Numbered from the stretch's first letter, positions 17,337 to 27,004 are shown. The stretch: DNA of 64,000 nt from JAHEFT01 sp963766195 (GCA_963766195.1 CAVXYY010000005.1:310001-374000), one strand, 5' to 3'. The notes: generated by a model not told the origin, from the letters alone. Translations and numbers: made by a program.

Positions 17337-18452
17337 ATGGGGAAATGCTTTTCGCAAATATTGTTCATTTTGCTTGGCTTGGTAACGGCTAGCGCCAATG
17401 GCTCAGAGCAAACTACGCTGGCCGCCCAACCGGCCGAGCGAGATGGCATGCCTTCATCCGGTGCGGTATTTGAAATTGAATACGAGCCGCGAGTGAATTT
17501 CGGCGCACTGCTGGAGCCGGCCACAGGAATTATCCACGGGGCAGGCCAGGACCCCGGCAGTTACCTGGAATACTCCGCGCTTTTCGGCCCGGCGCAACGG
17601 CCGATGATGCAAATGACGTACATCGGCATCACTCACGGTGAAAATGTTGTGCGCGATTGGCAGCAAAAAATACAGGCATCCCTGGATGGACTGGCCGGCC
17701 AACCTACCACTCTGCAAATCGGCCTGAATATGACCAGAGGCAAAGATGATGGCAGCGGCGATGCCGGAGTGGTCGCTGGAGGAGCCTATGATGACGCCAT
17801 AGAAGCTTTCATTTCCGCCCTCCGGGAATTCGGTGTGCCGGCCTGGGTGCGAATCGGATACGAGTTTGAAGGTTCCTGGAATGGCTACGCGCCCGAAGGT
17901 TATGTATCAGCTTTCAGGTACATCACCGGGAAAATCCGGGAAGCCGGCCTGGAAGAAGTCGCAACAGTCTGGTGTTCGGCCGGTGGGTCAGCCGGCTTTA
18001 TCGACTTCACGGACCTGATGAAATACTACCCGGGTGATGAATACGTAGACTGGTGGGGCGTGGACACGTTTTCCCCGGAAGAGCTGACCCACCCCTGGCT
18101 GGCTGAATTTTACAGCCGCGCCGCGGAACACCGGAAACCCGTGATGATCGGCGAGGCCACGCCGCGCTATGTCGGGGCGGACAAGGGCTGGGAAAGCTGG
18201 GTGCGCTGGTACAAGCCTTTTTTTGAAATGATCCGGATTCACCCGGAGATCAAAGCCATCAGCTACATCAACTGGGACTGGGTTTACTGGTCTAAAGCAC
18301 TTGGCTTCAGCTGGCACGACTGGGAGGACGCCCGTCTGCAAACCGATGACCTGGTCAGGGATTTGTACGTGGAAGAGCTGTCTCAACCCATCTGGATTCA
18401 TGCCCCGGATGCCGGTCGAATCACACTCCGGAATCCCCGTCCGGACGAGTAA
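17337..18452 (+). CDS. secreted clan GH-A-type glycoside hydrolase (GH26-like)
   Basis: A 371-residue exported protein. Starting at ATG 17337 gives a clean signal peptide (CFSQILFILLGLVTASANG); ATG 17325 is also in frame. The TIM-barrel pattern has WVRIGYEFEGSWNGY with a likely acid/base Glu176 and KPVMIGEATPRY with a likely nucleophile Glu273. The arrangement resembles GH26 and related clan A families; I cannot fix the family. It is the last gene before the receptor promoter with its LacI-type operators, so it probably acts on the same glycan in the periplasm or at the surface. Confidence 0.65.
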   Translation: MGKCFSQILFILLGLVTASANGSEQTTLAAQPAERDGMPSSGAVFEIEYEPRVNFGALLEPATGIIHGAGQDPGSYLEYSALFGPAQRPMMQMTYIGITHGENVVRDWQQKIQASLDGLAGQPTTLQIGLNMTRGKDDGSGDAGVVAGGAYDDAIEAFISALREFGVPAWVRIGYEFEGSWNGYAPEGYVSAFRYITGKIREAGLEEVATVWCSAGGSAGFIDFTDLMKYYPGDEYVDWWGVDTFSPEELTHPWLAEFYSRAAEHRKPVMIGEATPRYVGADKGWESWVRWYKPFFEMIRIHPEIKAISYINWDWVYWSKALGFSWHDWEDARLQTDDLVRDLYVEELSQPIWIHAPDAGRITLRNPRPDE

Positions 18453-18514
18453 AAACCTCGGATTGAAGGGATAGTGCTTACAAGTCCGAATAGCGCCTTT
18501 TGATCTTCAATAAT

Positions 18515-18528
18515 TGTAAGCGCTTCCA
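18515..18528. promoter_or_regulatory. LacI-type operator (upstream copy)
   Basis: TGTAAGCGCTTCCA, one mismatch from the palindrome TGTAAGCGCTTACA. It lies about 130 bases before the copy at 18646, a spacing that would allow DNA looping by a tetrameric or paired LacI protein. The LacI gene at 28462 is the natural candidate regulator. Confidence 0.6.
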
Positions 18529-18613
18529 TATTGTAAAAAATTTCCGGCACATTCTCGACGAAAACCAGCACTGACAGCATTTCTCCCTGTAACGCTTTTG
18601 TTAAAAATATTAG

Positions 18614-18659
18614 TTGACTCTCGCAGAAGGTCTAAGATAAATTGAAGTAAGCGCTTACA
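18614..18659 (+). promoter_or_regulatory. receptor promoter with overlapping LacI-type operator
   Basis: A TTGACT -35 box (18614-18619) and TAAATT -10 box (18638-18643, 18-base spacer) are followed at once by AGTAAGCGCTTACA (18646-18659), whose 12-base core is a perfect palindrome with a central CG. Repressor on this site would cover the expected transcription start, so relief of LacI repression should induce the receptor. Confidence 0.65.
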
Positions 18660-18675
18660 TTTTGACCTGTAGTAA

Positions 18676-21600
18676 GTGCAAAACATATTACAAAATATGA
18701 TTGACGACAGAGACTCCAGAGGGCACCAGACATTGATTAATCGCACACTTACAAAGAATTCCATCTCCCGTAGCGATGCATTGGCATCGGATGCGGCAGG
18801 ATTTTCGCCGGAAATGGCCCAGGAAGCAGACGCCGCAGGCGATACACTGATCGGGAAAGCCCGGTTTGCCGGCTCACGCCGAAGCCCGTTCAGATTAAGC
18901 CCGCTTGCCGGTAGCATTGCATTGGCGCTTGGCGCCTTTGTCGCCTCACCGGCGGGTGCCCAGAACAATCAGGATGCCCAGGCAGATATTGCCCAGGATA
19001 GAAACGAAGATACCGAACAGATCCTGGAAGAGGTGATGGTCACCGGTGTTCGGTCAAGCCTTATCGAGGCCATGGACGTCAAGCGGGATTCTGACGGCGT
19101 CGTTGATTCCATCGTGGCTGAGGACATGGGTAAGTTTCCGGACACCAACCTGGCCGAGTCGCTGCAGCGTATCACCGGTGTGTCGATTGACCGCACAGGT
19201 CAATTGGGTGCGGAAGGCGAAGGCCAGCGAATCACTGTGCGCGGTATCGGATCGGACTTTAACCTGGTGCTGCTGAACGGCCGTACAATGCCATCCTCGA
19301 GCATTTTCGCCACCAACGTGACTGCTGGGCGCTCTTTTGACTTCTCTAATCTTGCTTCGGAAGCTGTAGCGGCTGTGGAAGTCTACAAGACCAGCATGTC
19401 GAGCATCCCAACGGGTGGCATCGGTGCGACGGTCAACATTCTGACAGCCCGCCCGTTGGCGATTGGGGAACGCCAAATGAGTTTTGGCGCCAAGGGTGTG
19501 TACGACACTTCCGATCAGGACAATGCCTGGTCGCCAGAGTTTTCCGGCATATACAGCGATGTGTTTGCCGACGGGACCTTCGGTATCACGGTTTCAGCGG
19601 TCTACCAGGAACGTAAGTTTGGTTACAACCAGGCCGCGACTTCCTCAGGGTGGATTCCGGGCGCATATCTGGATCCCAGCTGGCAGGCGTTGCCCGCAGC
19701 GGGAGGACCCGGCTCGGAAAATTATGAGAACCTGCCCGGTGAGGGGGACCTGTATTCCCTGCCGCAGAACATTCTTTACAGCATGAACGACGTGGACCGT
19801 AAGCGATTCAACGGACAGGCGGTTATGCAGTGGGCGCCGACCGATGATCTGACCATGACGCTCGATTACACCTACGCAGATCAGAAGATCGATCAGCGAG
19901 GTAATGATCTGTCGTTCTGGTTCATTCAGTGTGGCGTCTGTGGAACCAGTTCCGGTTCCTTTACCGATGGCCCGGTCGCCAGTCCGCTGGTTTGGTCGGA
20001 GGACTCCACCGATACCAATCCCGGAAGAGACTTCGGCACCGGCGCTTCACAGGCGGGTTGGGAAACCAAGCTCGACTCCGTGGGTTTCAATGCCGCCTGG
20101 GACGCTACCGATAGCCTGGGTTTTGGGCTTGATTATCATCACTCCAAGTCAGATACGGGCCGGACCTCGCCCTATGGAAGTAGCTCGACTATTGGCATTC
20201 CCGCGTTTCTCAGCGATAACAAGATCACCGTCGATTACTCGGCTGATTTCCCGGTTATGAGCGCAGAGAGACCCTTGGATGCCTCTGAGCATCAGTTCAG
20301 CGGCGCCGCATTCCGCAGCTCATACTCGGAAATGAAAATCGATCAGCTCGACCTGAGCGGCTACTTTGACATCAATGACCGGCAGAGCCTGGATTTCGGC
20401 GTCGTCCTGACCGAGACCAAGAACCGCACCGCCTTCAAGGACACCCAGTACCCCAATTGGAACGGCGTCGGGGTCGGTACTCCGGAGGATATCCCGGACG
20501 ATCTCTTCACTTATCGAGATGTGCGGTCCTTGTTTGATAGCCTCCCGGGCCATGGCAATCCGAACCTGTTCAACCAGATGTTCGAGTTTGATTTCCCCAC
20601 GATGGCAGCGCTGCGCGAGCAACTCTCCGGCCAGACCTCGGCGGCATCTGATGACTTCGATACCGACCTGAGGACCAAGGAGAAGACCAAGGCCGGCTAC
20701 TTGCAGTGGTTGTTCAATTTCGATATTGGCGGCATGAATTCCAATCTGCGCCTGGGTGTGCGATACGAGAAAACCAAGGTGAAATCCAGTGCGCTGGTGC
20801 CAGTTCCCGAGTACCTCGGTTGGGTCGCGGCAAATGAGTACTTCATAACATTCGGAGACCCGGATTTCACCCAGCTCGATGGTTCCTATTCCAACTGGCT
20901 GCCAAACGTGGACTTCAATATCGAGGTCACTGACGGAGTGATCCTGCGTGCCAGCTACAGCGAAACAATCGCCCGCCAGTCATGGACGGATATCCAGGGC
21001 GGTACAACGCTCAACTCGCTGGTGCGCCGCTCATTCGGCAATGCCGCGTCTGGCGATCCGGGTCTGAAGCCACTGGAGTCGAAGAACATCGATTTTTCTG
21101 CTGAGTGGTATTACGCAGAGGGCAGCTATATTTCTGCCGGGTACTTCCACAAGAAAGTAGACAATTACGTGGGTATAACGACGGTCAACGGCACGCCTTT
21201 TGACATTCCACACCCGGGTAACGGCCTCTGGTATGACGAGTGCAACGCAGCAACGGGTAACGCCAGCGATCAGAACGCCATCCGCGAGTGTATCTTCGAT
21301 ACCTATCCGGATTCGCCGTATGTCGACGTCGCGAATCAGACCATCAAGGGTGTGCCGGGACAGGATCCATCTGCGGTCTTCCTGATCTCGGTACCGACGA
21401 ACCAGCAGAACGCCAAGATCGATGGCTGGGAATTTGCGGTCCAGCACCTGTTCGGCGAAAGCGGTTTCGGTTTGATTGCCAACTACACCATTGTCGATTC
21501 GAATATTGAGTACGACAATTTTTCACTCAATGACCAATTCGCCATTCCCGGGTTGAGTGATTCCGCCAACGTTGTGGCTTTTTACGAGAAGGACGCGTGG

Positions 21601-21867
21601 ACCGCCCGCGTGGCCTGGAACTGGCGCGATGAATTCCTGTCGGGCACCAGGGATGGCAATGGCATCGCCAACCCGGTCTATACGGAAAAGTACAGCCAGT
21701 TGGACGCCATCGTGAGTTATACCTTCGATAACGGGATCACCCTGTTTGCTGAGGGCTTCAACCTGACTGACAATTACCTCCGTCAGCACAGCCGTGCAGT
21801 CCAACAGGTCGAATACATCACGCAACAAGGCCCGCGCTATGGAGTTGGTGTGCGTTGGGTTTATTAG
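18676..21867 (+). CDS. TonB-dependent outer-membrane receptor, sugar-locus type
   Basis: About 1063 residues. A TonB-box-like EEVMVTG (118-124) leads into the plug domain (VDSIVAEDMGKFPDTNLAESLQRITGVSIDR, then ITVRGIGSDFNLVLLNGR), followed by a large beta-barrel that ends in aromatic VRWVY. It resembles the Xanthomonas/Caulobacter-type receptors found with glycan genes and should import oligosaccharides using TonB energy. The hydrophobic export segment (about 73-95, LSPLAGSIALALGAFVASPAGAQ in parts) comes after an unusually long ~70-residue leader if GTG 18676 or ATG 18697 is the start; ATG 18814 would shorten it. A terminator follows the gene. Confidence 0.92.
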   Translation: MQNILQNMIDDRDSRGHQTLINRTLTKNSISRSDALASDAAGFSPEMAQEADAAGDTLIGKARFAGSRRSPFRLSPLAGSIALALGAFVASPAGAQNNQDAQADIAQDRNEDTEQILEEVMVTGVRSSLIEAMDVKRDSDGVVDSIVAEDMGKFPDTNLAESLQRITGVSIDRTGQLGAEGEGQRITVRGIGSDFNLVLLNGRTMPSSSIFATNVTAGRSFDFSNLASEAVAAVEVYKTSMSSIPTGGIGATVNILTARPLAIGERQMSFGAKGVYDTSDQDNAWSPEFSGIYSDVFADGTFGITVSAVYQERKFGYNQAATSSGWIPGAYLDPSWQALPAAGGPGSENYENLPGEGDLYSLPQNILYSMNDVDRKRFNGQAVMQWAPTDDLTMTLDYTYADQKIDQRGNDLSFWFIQCGVCGTSSGSFTDGPVASPLVWSEDSTDTNPGRDFGTGASQAGWETKLDSVGFNAAWDATDSLGFGLDYHHSKSDTGRTSPYGSSSTIGIPAFLSDNKITVDYSADFPVMSAERPLDASEHQFSGAAFRSSYSEMKIDQLDLSGYFDINDRQSLDFGVVLTETKNRTAFKDTQYPNWNGVGVGTPEDIPDDLFTYRDVRSLFDSLPGHGNPNLFNQMFEFDFPTMAALREQLSGQTSAASDDFDTDLRTKEKTKAGYLQWLFNFDIGGMNSNLRLGVRYEKTKVKSSALVPVPEYLGWVAANEYFITFGDPDFTQLDGSYSNWLPNVDFNIEVTDGVILRASYSETIARQSWTDIQGGTTLNSLVRRSFGNAASGDPGLKPLESKNIDFSAEWYYAEGSYISAGYFHKKVDNYVGITTVNGTPFDIPHPGNGLWYDECNAATGNASDQNAIRECIFDTYPDSPYVDVANQTIKGVPGQDPSAVFLISVPTNQQNAKIDGWEFAVQHLFGESGFGLIANYTIVDSNIEYDNFSLNDQFAIPGLSDSANVVAFYEKDAWTARVAWNWRDEFLSGTRDGNGIANPVYTEKYSQLDAIVSYTFDNGITLFAEGFNLTDNYLRQHSRAVQQVEYITQQGPRYGVGVRWVY

Positions 21868-21896
21868 TCTGCGGCTGAAAGGGTAGTAAGTCAGGG

Positions 21897-21928
21897 AAGC
21901 CGCTGGTAACAGCGGCTTCTTCTTTTTG
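21897..21928 (+). terminator. intrinsic terminator after the receptor gene
   Basis: AAGCCGCT-GGTAAC-AGCGGCTT followed by CTTCTTTTT, 30 bases after the receptor stop. It would separate receptor mRNA from the halogenase genes or give a partial attenuation between them. The 215 bases from here to the halogenase start show no clear promoter or gene. Confidence 0.8.
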
Positions 21929-22143
21929 TGCAGTCCAGCTATAAACATGCAGCAAGTCATTATCGCCGTTAATCATTCTGCCTCGCTGTTGGTAGTGACC
22001 TTTCTGAAAGGCCGGAGCCACTTGGTCGGCACGGATGATTCCCGGGTTGATTCTGCGGTGGATACCCATCCGGATCAGAGAACCGGTAAACTGGACGCCT
22101 ATCCTGTCTTTTATTTCTGTCCAATGGATGCGCGGAACTGAGC

Positions 22144-23703
22144 ATGACCCAGAAAATCAACCACATTGTCGTTCTCGGCGGTGGGTCTGCCGGCTGGTTG
22201 ACTGCGGGCATTCTGGCCGCCGAACACAAGTTGAAGTCGAATACCGGCCTCAGCATTACTGTCGTGGAATCGCCCGATGTAAAGACGATCGGCGTGGGTG
22301 AAGGCACCTGGCCGTCCATGCGTGAAACCTTGCGCAGGATGGGTGTGTCGGAGGCAGAATTCCTGACTGAATGTGATGCTTCTTTCAAACAGGCTTCAAA
22401 ATTCGTCGGATGGGTCACCGGTGCGACCGGTGATTTTTACTACCACCCGTTTTCGCCGCCGCAGGGACATGGTGAAGTCAACCTCGTACCAGCCTGGCTT
22501 GCCCTCGAAGGCAAGCCCTCCTTTGCTGACGTCGCCAGCTATCAACTCCGGTTGTGTGAACAGGGCCGCGCGCCCAAACAGAACGCGACGCCCGAGTTTG
22601 CGGCGGTGGCGAACTACGCCTATCATCTGGATGCCGGAAAATTCGGTGAATTCATGCGGAAATTCTGCGTGGAAAAGCTGGGTGTGCGCCATATCCTGGC
22701 GCACGTGCAGAGTATTGAATCGTATGAAAACGGTGACATCAAGGGCCTGCAAACCGTTGAGCATGGCGTGGTTCCGGGTGACCTGTTCATTGACTGCACC
22801 GGGTTTGCATCGCTTCTGTTGGGGCAGCATTACGGCATTCCCTATTTGAGCACCCGGGATATCCTTTTTTGCGATAGCGCGCTGGCCGTGCAGGTGCCCT
22901 ATGCGGCCGCCGACAGCGCTATTGCGTCGCATACCATTTCCTGCGCCCAGAAAGCAGGCTGGATATGGGATATCGGACTTCCCACCCGGCGGGGCGTCGG
23001 CCATGTTTATTCGAGCGCACATATGGGCGATGAAGAGGCCGAACGAGTTTTGCTGGCGTATGTGAGGCGCACGTCCGGTACCGGTGTCGCAGCGGCCGGG
23101 CCAGCCAGAAAACTCGATCTCAGGCCGGGTCATCGCGAGATTTTCTGGCATCGTAACTGCGTGGCAGTGGGTATTTCAGCGGGATTCATTGAACCCCTGG
23201 AGGCATCTGCCCTGGCCTTGATTGAAATGTCAGCGCGGATGATTGCTGATGAGTTGCCCCCGACCCGGGAACTGGTGGACATCGTGGCCCGGCGCTTTAA
23301 CGAACGTTTCCAGTATCGATGGGGCCGTATCGTCGATTTTCTGAAATTGCACTATCTCCTGAACACGCGTGGAGATTCAGATTTCTGGATCGATAACCGG
23401 CGGCCCGAGACGGTGCCGGCGCGTCTCGAGGAAGAACTGGAGCTTTGGCGGTATCGTGCTCCCAGTAGTCGGGATTTTCACGAGATTGAGGAGATTTTTC
23501 CTGCCGCCAGTTATCAATACGTGCTGTATGGCATGGGCTTTCGTCCGAGCCAGGATAATCACGAACGCCGCCTGGATGACCCGGCAGCTGCGCTGCGCTG
23601 CTTCCAGACCACGCAACAACTGGCGGCTAAATTTCTGCAGGGGCTTCCATCGAACCGGCAACTGATCGAACACGTTGCCTTGCATGGCATGAAGCGAATC
23701 TGA
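22144..23703 (+). CDS. flavin-dependent tryptophan-halogenase-like protein 1
   Basis: A 519-residue protein of the tryptophan halogenase family. GGGSAGWLTAG (12-22) binds FAD, GVGEGTWP follows, and Lys82 in ECDASFKQASKF aligns with the active-site Lys of PrnA-type enzymes. The motif WxWxIP is altered: residues 273-280 read WIWDIGLP. Known relatives halogenate indoles with reduced flavin and halide. No flavin reductase gene is nearby. It begins a four-gene run with SapC, a JmjC/cupin protein and a second halogenase, a grouping that recurs beside TonB receptors in other Proteobacteria. Natural substrate unknown. Confidence 0.85.
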   Translation: MTQKINHIVVLGGGSAGWLTAGILAAEHKLKSNTGLSITVVESPDVKTIGVGEGTWPSMRETLRRMGVSEAEFLTECDASFKQASKFVGWVTGATGDFYYHPFSPPQGHGEVNLVPAWLALEGKPSFADVASYQLRLCEQGRAPKQNATPEFAAVANYAYHLDAGKFGEFMRKFCVEKLGVRHILAHVQSIESYENGDIKGLQTVEHGVVPGDLFIDCTGFASLLLGQHYGIPYLSTRDILFCDSALAVQVPYAAADSAIASHTISCAQKAGWIWDIGLPTRRGVGHVYSSAHMGDEEAERVLLAYVRRTSGTGVAAAGPARKLDLRPGHREIFWHRNCVAVGISAGFIEPLEASALALIEMSARMIADELPPTRELVDIVARRFNERFQYRWGRIVDFLKLHYLLNTRGDSDFWIDNRRPETVPARLEEELELWRYRAPSSRDFHEIEEIFPAASYQYVLYGMGFRPSQDNHERRLDDPAAALRCFQTTQQLAAKFLQGLPSNRQLIEHVALHGMKRI

Positions 23704-23737
23704 ACACACATTATCCCGGCCGAGGGTGAGAACAAAC

Positions 23738-24487
23738 ATGGCAAATTTCCAGATATTGAATAACGTTGAACACAAAGACCTGAAGATTCTTACGGAACGC
23801 TCGGCCGAGCTGGGCGATAACGTCTGGTACGCCGTGACTTTCCCCTCTGAATTCCGGAACCTGCAGCGGCACTACCCGGTGTTTTTTATCAAGCACCCGG
23901 ACAGCGGTGAATTTCAGGCGGTCGCCATGTTCGGTGTAGAGGAAGGCGAAAACCTGTTTCTGGACGAGAAAGGCTGGAATGCAAGCTACATTCCGCTAAA
24001 TATCATGCGGCAACCCTTCCTGATCGGCTTCCAGGAAAAAACGCAGGAAGGCAAAACAGAGCGTGAGCCGGTAGTTACGGTCGACATGGATAGTCCGCGC
24101 GTGAATTCCGAACGGGGCGAGCCGGTCTTTCTGGAACATGGCGGCAACAGCGAATACCTCGAGCAGGTCAATTCGATTCTGAATATGTTGTTTGTGGGTA
24201 TGAGAACCAGTAAACCTTTTTTCGAAACACTGGAGGGGTTGAACCTGCTCGAGTCTTTCGTACTCGATGCGCAGCTTTTTGACGGATCGGAACATCGGCT
24301 GGCAGGCTTTCACACCATCAACGAAGAGGTGCTCGGGGAGTTGAGCGGCGAGCAGCTGGAAATGCTGAATAAAAGGGGGTACCTGGAGGCAATCTACATG
24401 GTCATTGCTTCGATGACCAATTTGCCAACGCTGCTGGAGAGGAAAAACCAAATGCGGAGGGCCGAGGCCGCGCATGCCAAGGATTGA
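23738..24487 (+). CDS. SapC family protein
   Basis: A 249-residue protein matching the SapC family in its N-terminal pattern (HKDLKILTERSAELGD, then VTFPSEFRNLQRHYPVFFIK and FGVEEGENLFLDEKGWNASYIP). SapC was named from a Campylobacter surface-layer locus, but its biochemical role is not known. There is no signal peptide or membrane segment, so it is likely cytosolic. ATG 23738 with GAGGGTGAG upstream is the better start than GTG 23726. Its end overlaps the next gene by 14 bases, which implies cotranslation with the JmjC/cupin protein. Confidence 0.8.
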   Translation: MANFQILNNVEHKDLKILTERSAELGDNVWYAVTFPSEFRNLQRHYPVFFIKHPDSGEFQAVAMFGVEEGENLFLDEKGWNASYIPLNIMRQPFLIGFQEKTQEGKTEREPVVTVDMDSPRVNSERGEPVFLEHGGNSEYLEQVNSILNMLFVGMRTSKPFFETLEGLNLLESFVLDAQLFDGSEHRLAGFHTINEEVLGELSGEQLEMLNKRGYLEAIYMVIASMTNLPTLLERKNQMRRAEAAHAKD

Positions 24488-25487
24488 GCAAAACGTCAGG
24501 GAAGTGCCGGTGGAGAGGCCCGGACAGCTACCTGAGGCTATTCTGGGCTCTGATGAACCACTGGTGCTTCGGGGCCTGGTCGGGCACTGGCCGGTGGTTC
24601 GTGCGGGCCGCGAATCACCCGCTGCAGTGGAAGCCTATCTGCGCCAATTTTATAACAGCGAACCGGTTAATGCCGTTTATGGAAAACCCGGCTACCAGGG
24701 GCGCCTTTTTTACAATGAGGATATGACCGGCTTCAACTTTGAGACTGTCCGTGCAAAGTTGGATAAGGTCCTGGATGACATCCGGGGACAATCGCATGCT
24801 GAGCAGCCCGCAGGTATTTACGTCGGTTCGACCAGTGTAGACACGGTTTTACCGGGCTTCAGGTCAGAAAATAACATCCACCTTGATGGCTTTGATCCGC
24901 TGGTTTTTATCTGGATGGGTAACCGCTCGCGGATCGCTGCACATTACGACTTGCCGGACAATCTCGCCTGCTGTGCAGCGGGCCGGCGCCGTTTCATCCT
25001 GCTTCCACCCGCTGAGATCGCGAACCTGTATCCCGGGCCATTCGACTTTACGCCAGCCGGCCAGGTCATCAGCATGGTTGATTTCCAGGATCCCGACTTC
25101 GAGCGATTTCCGCGTTTCCGGAATGCACTGAAAAACGCGCAGGTGGCGGAGCTCGAACCGGGTGACGCGGTGTATGTGCCGAGCATGTGGTGGCACCATG
25201 TGGAGGGGCTGGACAACCTCAATGTGCTGGTGAATTACTGGTGGCGGCCGGTGCCTGCATACATGGATACGCCAGTGAATGTGTTGGAATACGCCATGCT
25301 CGCCATGCGGGATCTGCCCAGAGCCCAGCGAGAGGCCTGGCGGGCAATTTTTGATTTTTATATTTTTGACTTCGAGCCGGAATCCACCGATCACATTCCG
25401 GAGAATCGCCGCGGGATACTTGCGCCGATGGATGAAATGAACGCCCGGAGACTGCGAGCGCATCTGCTCAAGAATCTCAATCGATAG
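24474..25487 (+). CDS. JmjC/cupin_8-type oxygenase-like protein
   Basis: A 337-residue protein of the cupin-like/JmjC group, related to Fe(II)/2-oxoglutarate hydroxylases. The metal triad appears as His157-x-Asp159 (AAHYDLPDN) and a distal His (241 or 242 in MWWHHVEGLD), with RRRFILLPP on the next strand and GDAVYVPSMWWHHV as the typical late motif. It probably hydroxylates a protein, peptide or small molecule. The 14-base overlap with sapC and the flanking halogenase genes suggest a joint pathway. Confidence 0.82.
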   Translation: MPRIEQNVREVPVERPGQLPEAILGSDEPLVLRGLVGHWPVVRAGRESPAAVEAYLRQFYNSEPVNAVYGKPGYQGRLFYNEDMTGFNFETVRAKLDKVLDDIRGQSHAEQPAGIYVGSTSVDTVLPGFRSENNIHLDGFDPLVFIWMGNRSRIAAHYDLPDNLACCAAGRRRFILLPPAEIANLYPGPFDFTPAGQVISMVDFQDPDFERFPRFRNALKNAQVAELEPGDAVYVPSMWWHHVEGLDNLNVLVNYWWRPVPAYMDTPVNVLEYAMLAMRDLPRAQREAWRAIFDFYIFDFEPESTDHIPENRRGILAPMDEMNARRLRAHLLKNLNR

Positions 25488-25519
25488 ACCGTAAGGCAAG
25501 TTTGTAAAGAGGACAAAAA

Positions 25520-27004
25520 TTGGAAAACAGGATCAAGAAAATAGTGATTGCCGGGGGTGGAACGGCCGGATGGATGGCGGCCGCTTTGTTGTCGAAGACA
25601 CTTGGCAAGGTAATCGAAGTCTCACTGATCGAGTCGGATGAAATCGGCACGGTAGGTGTCGGGGAAGCTACCATTCCACCACTGGTGACCTTTCTGCGCC
25701 TGCTCGATATGAAGGAACAGGACTTCATGGCGGCAACCCAGGCCACCTTCAAGCTGGGTATTTCGTTCGAGAATTGGAAGGACGTCAATCAAAGGTACAT
25801 CCATCCGTTTGGCAGCACCGGCAAGGATCACTGGACTGCCGGATTCCAGCATTTCTGGCTCAAAGACCACCGGCGCGGTTCCAGGATCGATTATGGCGAG
25901 TATTGCCTGGAATCAGTGGCGGCAAGGCAGGGCAAGTTCGCCCATTTACCCAAGCAGAGCCTCAATTACGCTTTTCACCTCGACGCAACACTGTTTGCCG
26001 GGTTTCTCCGGGAATTCAGCAAGCCGTTCGGAGTCAAGCGGGTCGAGGGCAGGATTGTGGAGGTAAATCAGAGTCCGGAGTCAGGCTTCATAGAGAGCCT
26101 CAAGCTGGAATCCGGCCAGATCATCGAGGGTGACCTGTTCATCGACTGCACCGGATTCCGCGGTTTACTGATTGAGCAGGCGCTACATACCGGCTATGAA
26201 GACTGGACGCACTGGCTGCCATGTGACAGCGCGATCGCACTCCAGACCGACTCGACTATCGATGCGATTCCCTATACGCGCGCGATAGCACACGAGGCAG
26301 GCTGGCAATGGAGGATTCCCCTGCAACACCGGGTAGGCAACGGCCTGGTCTACTGCAGTAAACACATGAGTGACGACGCTGCACGCGCATACTTGCTGAA
26401 AAACATCGCAGGGGGACACAGGGGCAAACCACGCGTGATCAAATTCACAACCGGTCGGCGCCTCAAGAACTGGAACAAGAACGTTGTTACCCTGGGTCTT
26501 TCCAGCGGTTTTGTCGAGCCGCTGGAGTCCACCAGCATTCACCTGATCCAACAAGGGATCATTCGCTTGATGCAATTGTTCCCGGGCCAGGGTATCCGGC
26601 AAACAGATATCGATGAATACAACCGGCAGAGCCAGACAGAAATTGAATACATTCGCGATTTTATTATCCTGCATTACAAGGTCACGAACCGCCAGGACAC
26701 GCCGTTCTGGAATTACTGCCGGCAAATGGAGGTGCCAGATTCCCTGGCTCATCGCATCCGGCTGTTCCGGGAGACGGGCCGTGTATTCGGAGCCCGCGAA
26801 GACCTGTTCAAGGAAAACTCGTGGATACAGGTCATGCTGGGTCAGGGAATCCTGCCGGAGCAGTATCATCCGGTGGTCGATGTTATGAGTGAAGACGAGT
26901 TGACCCGGTTCATGCGGGATATCAAATCACGGGTGGACAGCACGGTAGCCAAGCTGCCCGGTCACAAGGCCTATGTGGAGCAATATTGCAAAGCGGCCAA
27001 ATAG
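25520..27004 (+). CDS. flavin-dependent tryptophan-halogenase-like protein 2
   Basis: A 494-residue halogenase-family protein, distinct in sequence from the copy at 22144. It has AGGGTAGWMAA (FAD), GVGEATIPP, Lys78 in QATFKLGISFENW and an intact WQWRIP (262-267), the motif thought to block monooxygenation in flavin halogenases. It is thus the better candidate for real halogenation. The start is TTG 25520 with AGAGGA eight bases upstream; no ATG fits the conserved N-terminus. It ends 37 bases before the GH1 promoter region's operator. Confidence 0.87.
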   Translation: MENRIKKIVIAGGGTAGWMAAALLSKTLGKVIEVSLIESDEIGTVGVGEATIPPLVTFLRLLDMKEQDFMAATQATFKLGISFENWKDVNQRYIHPFGSTGKDHWTAGFQHFWLKDHRRGSRIDYGEYCLESVAARQGKFAHLPKQSLNYAFHLDATLFAGFLREFSKPFGVKRVEGRIVEVNQSPESGFIESLKLESGQIIEGDLFIDCTGFRGLLIEQALHTGYEDWTHWLPCDSAIALQTDSTIDAIPYTRAIAHEAGWQWRIPLQHRVGNGLVYCSKHMSDDAARAYLLKNIAGGHRGKPRVIKFTTGRRLKNWNKNVVTLGLSSGFVEPLESTSIHLIQQGIIRLMQLFPGQGIRQTDIDEYNRQSQTEIEYIRDFIILHYKVTNRQDTPFWNYCRQMEVPDSLAHRIRLFRETGRVFGAREDLFKENSWIQVMLGQGILPEQYHPVVDVMSEDELTRFMRDIKSRVDSTVAKLPGHKAYVEQYCKAAK

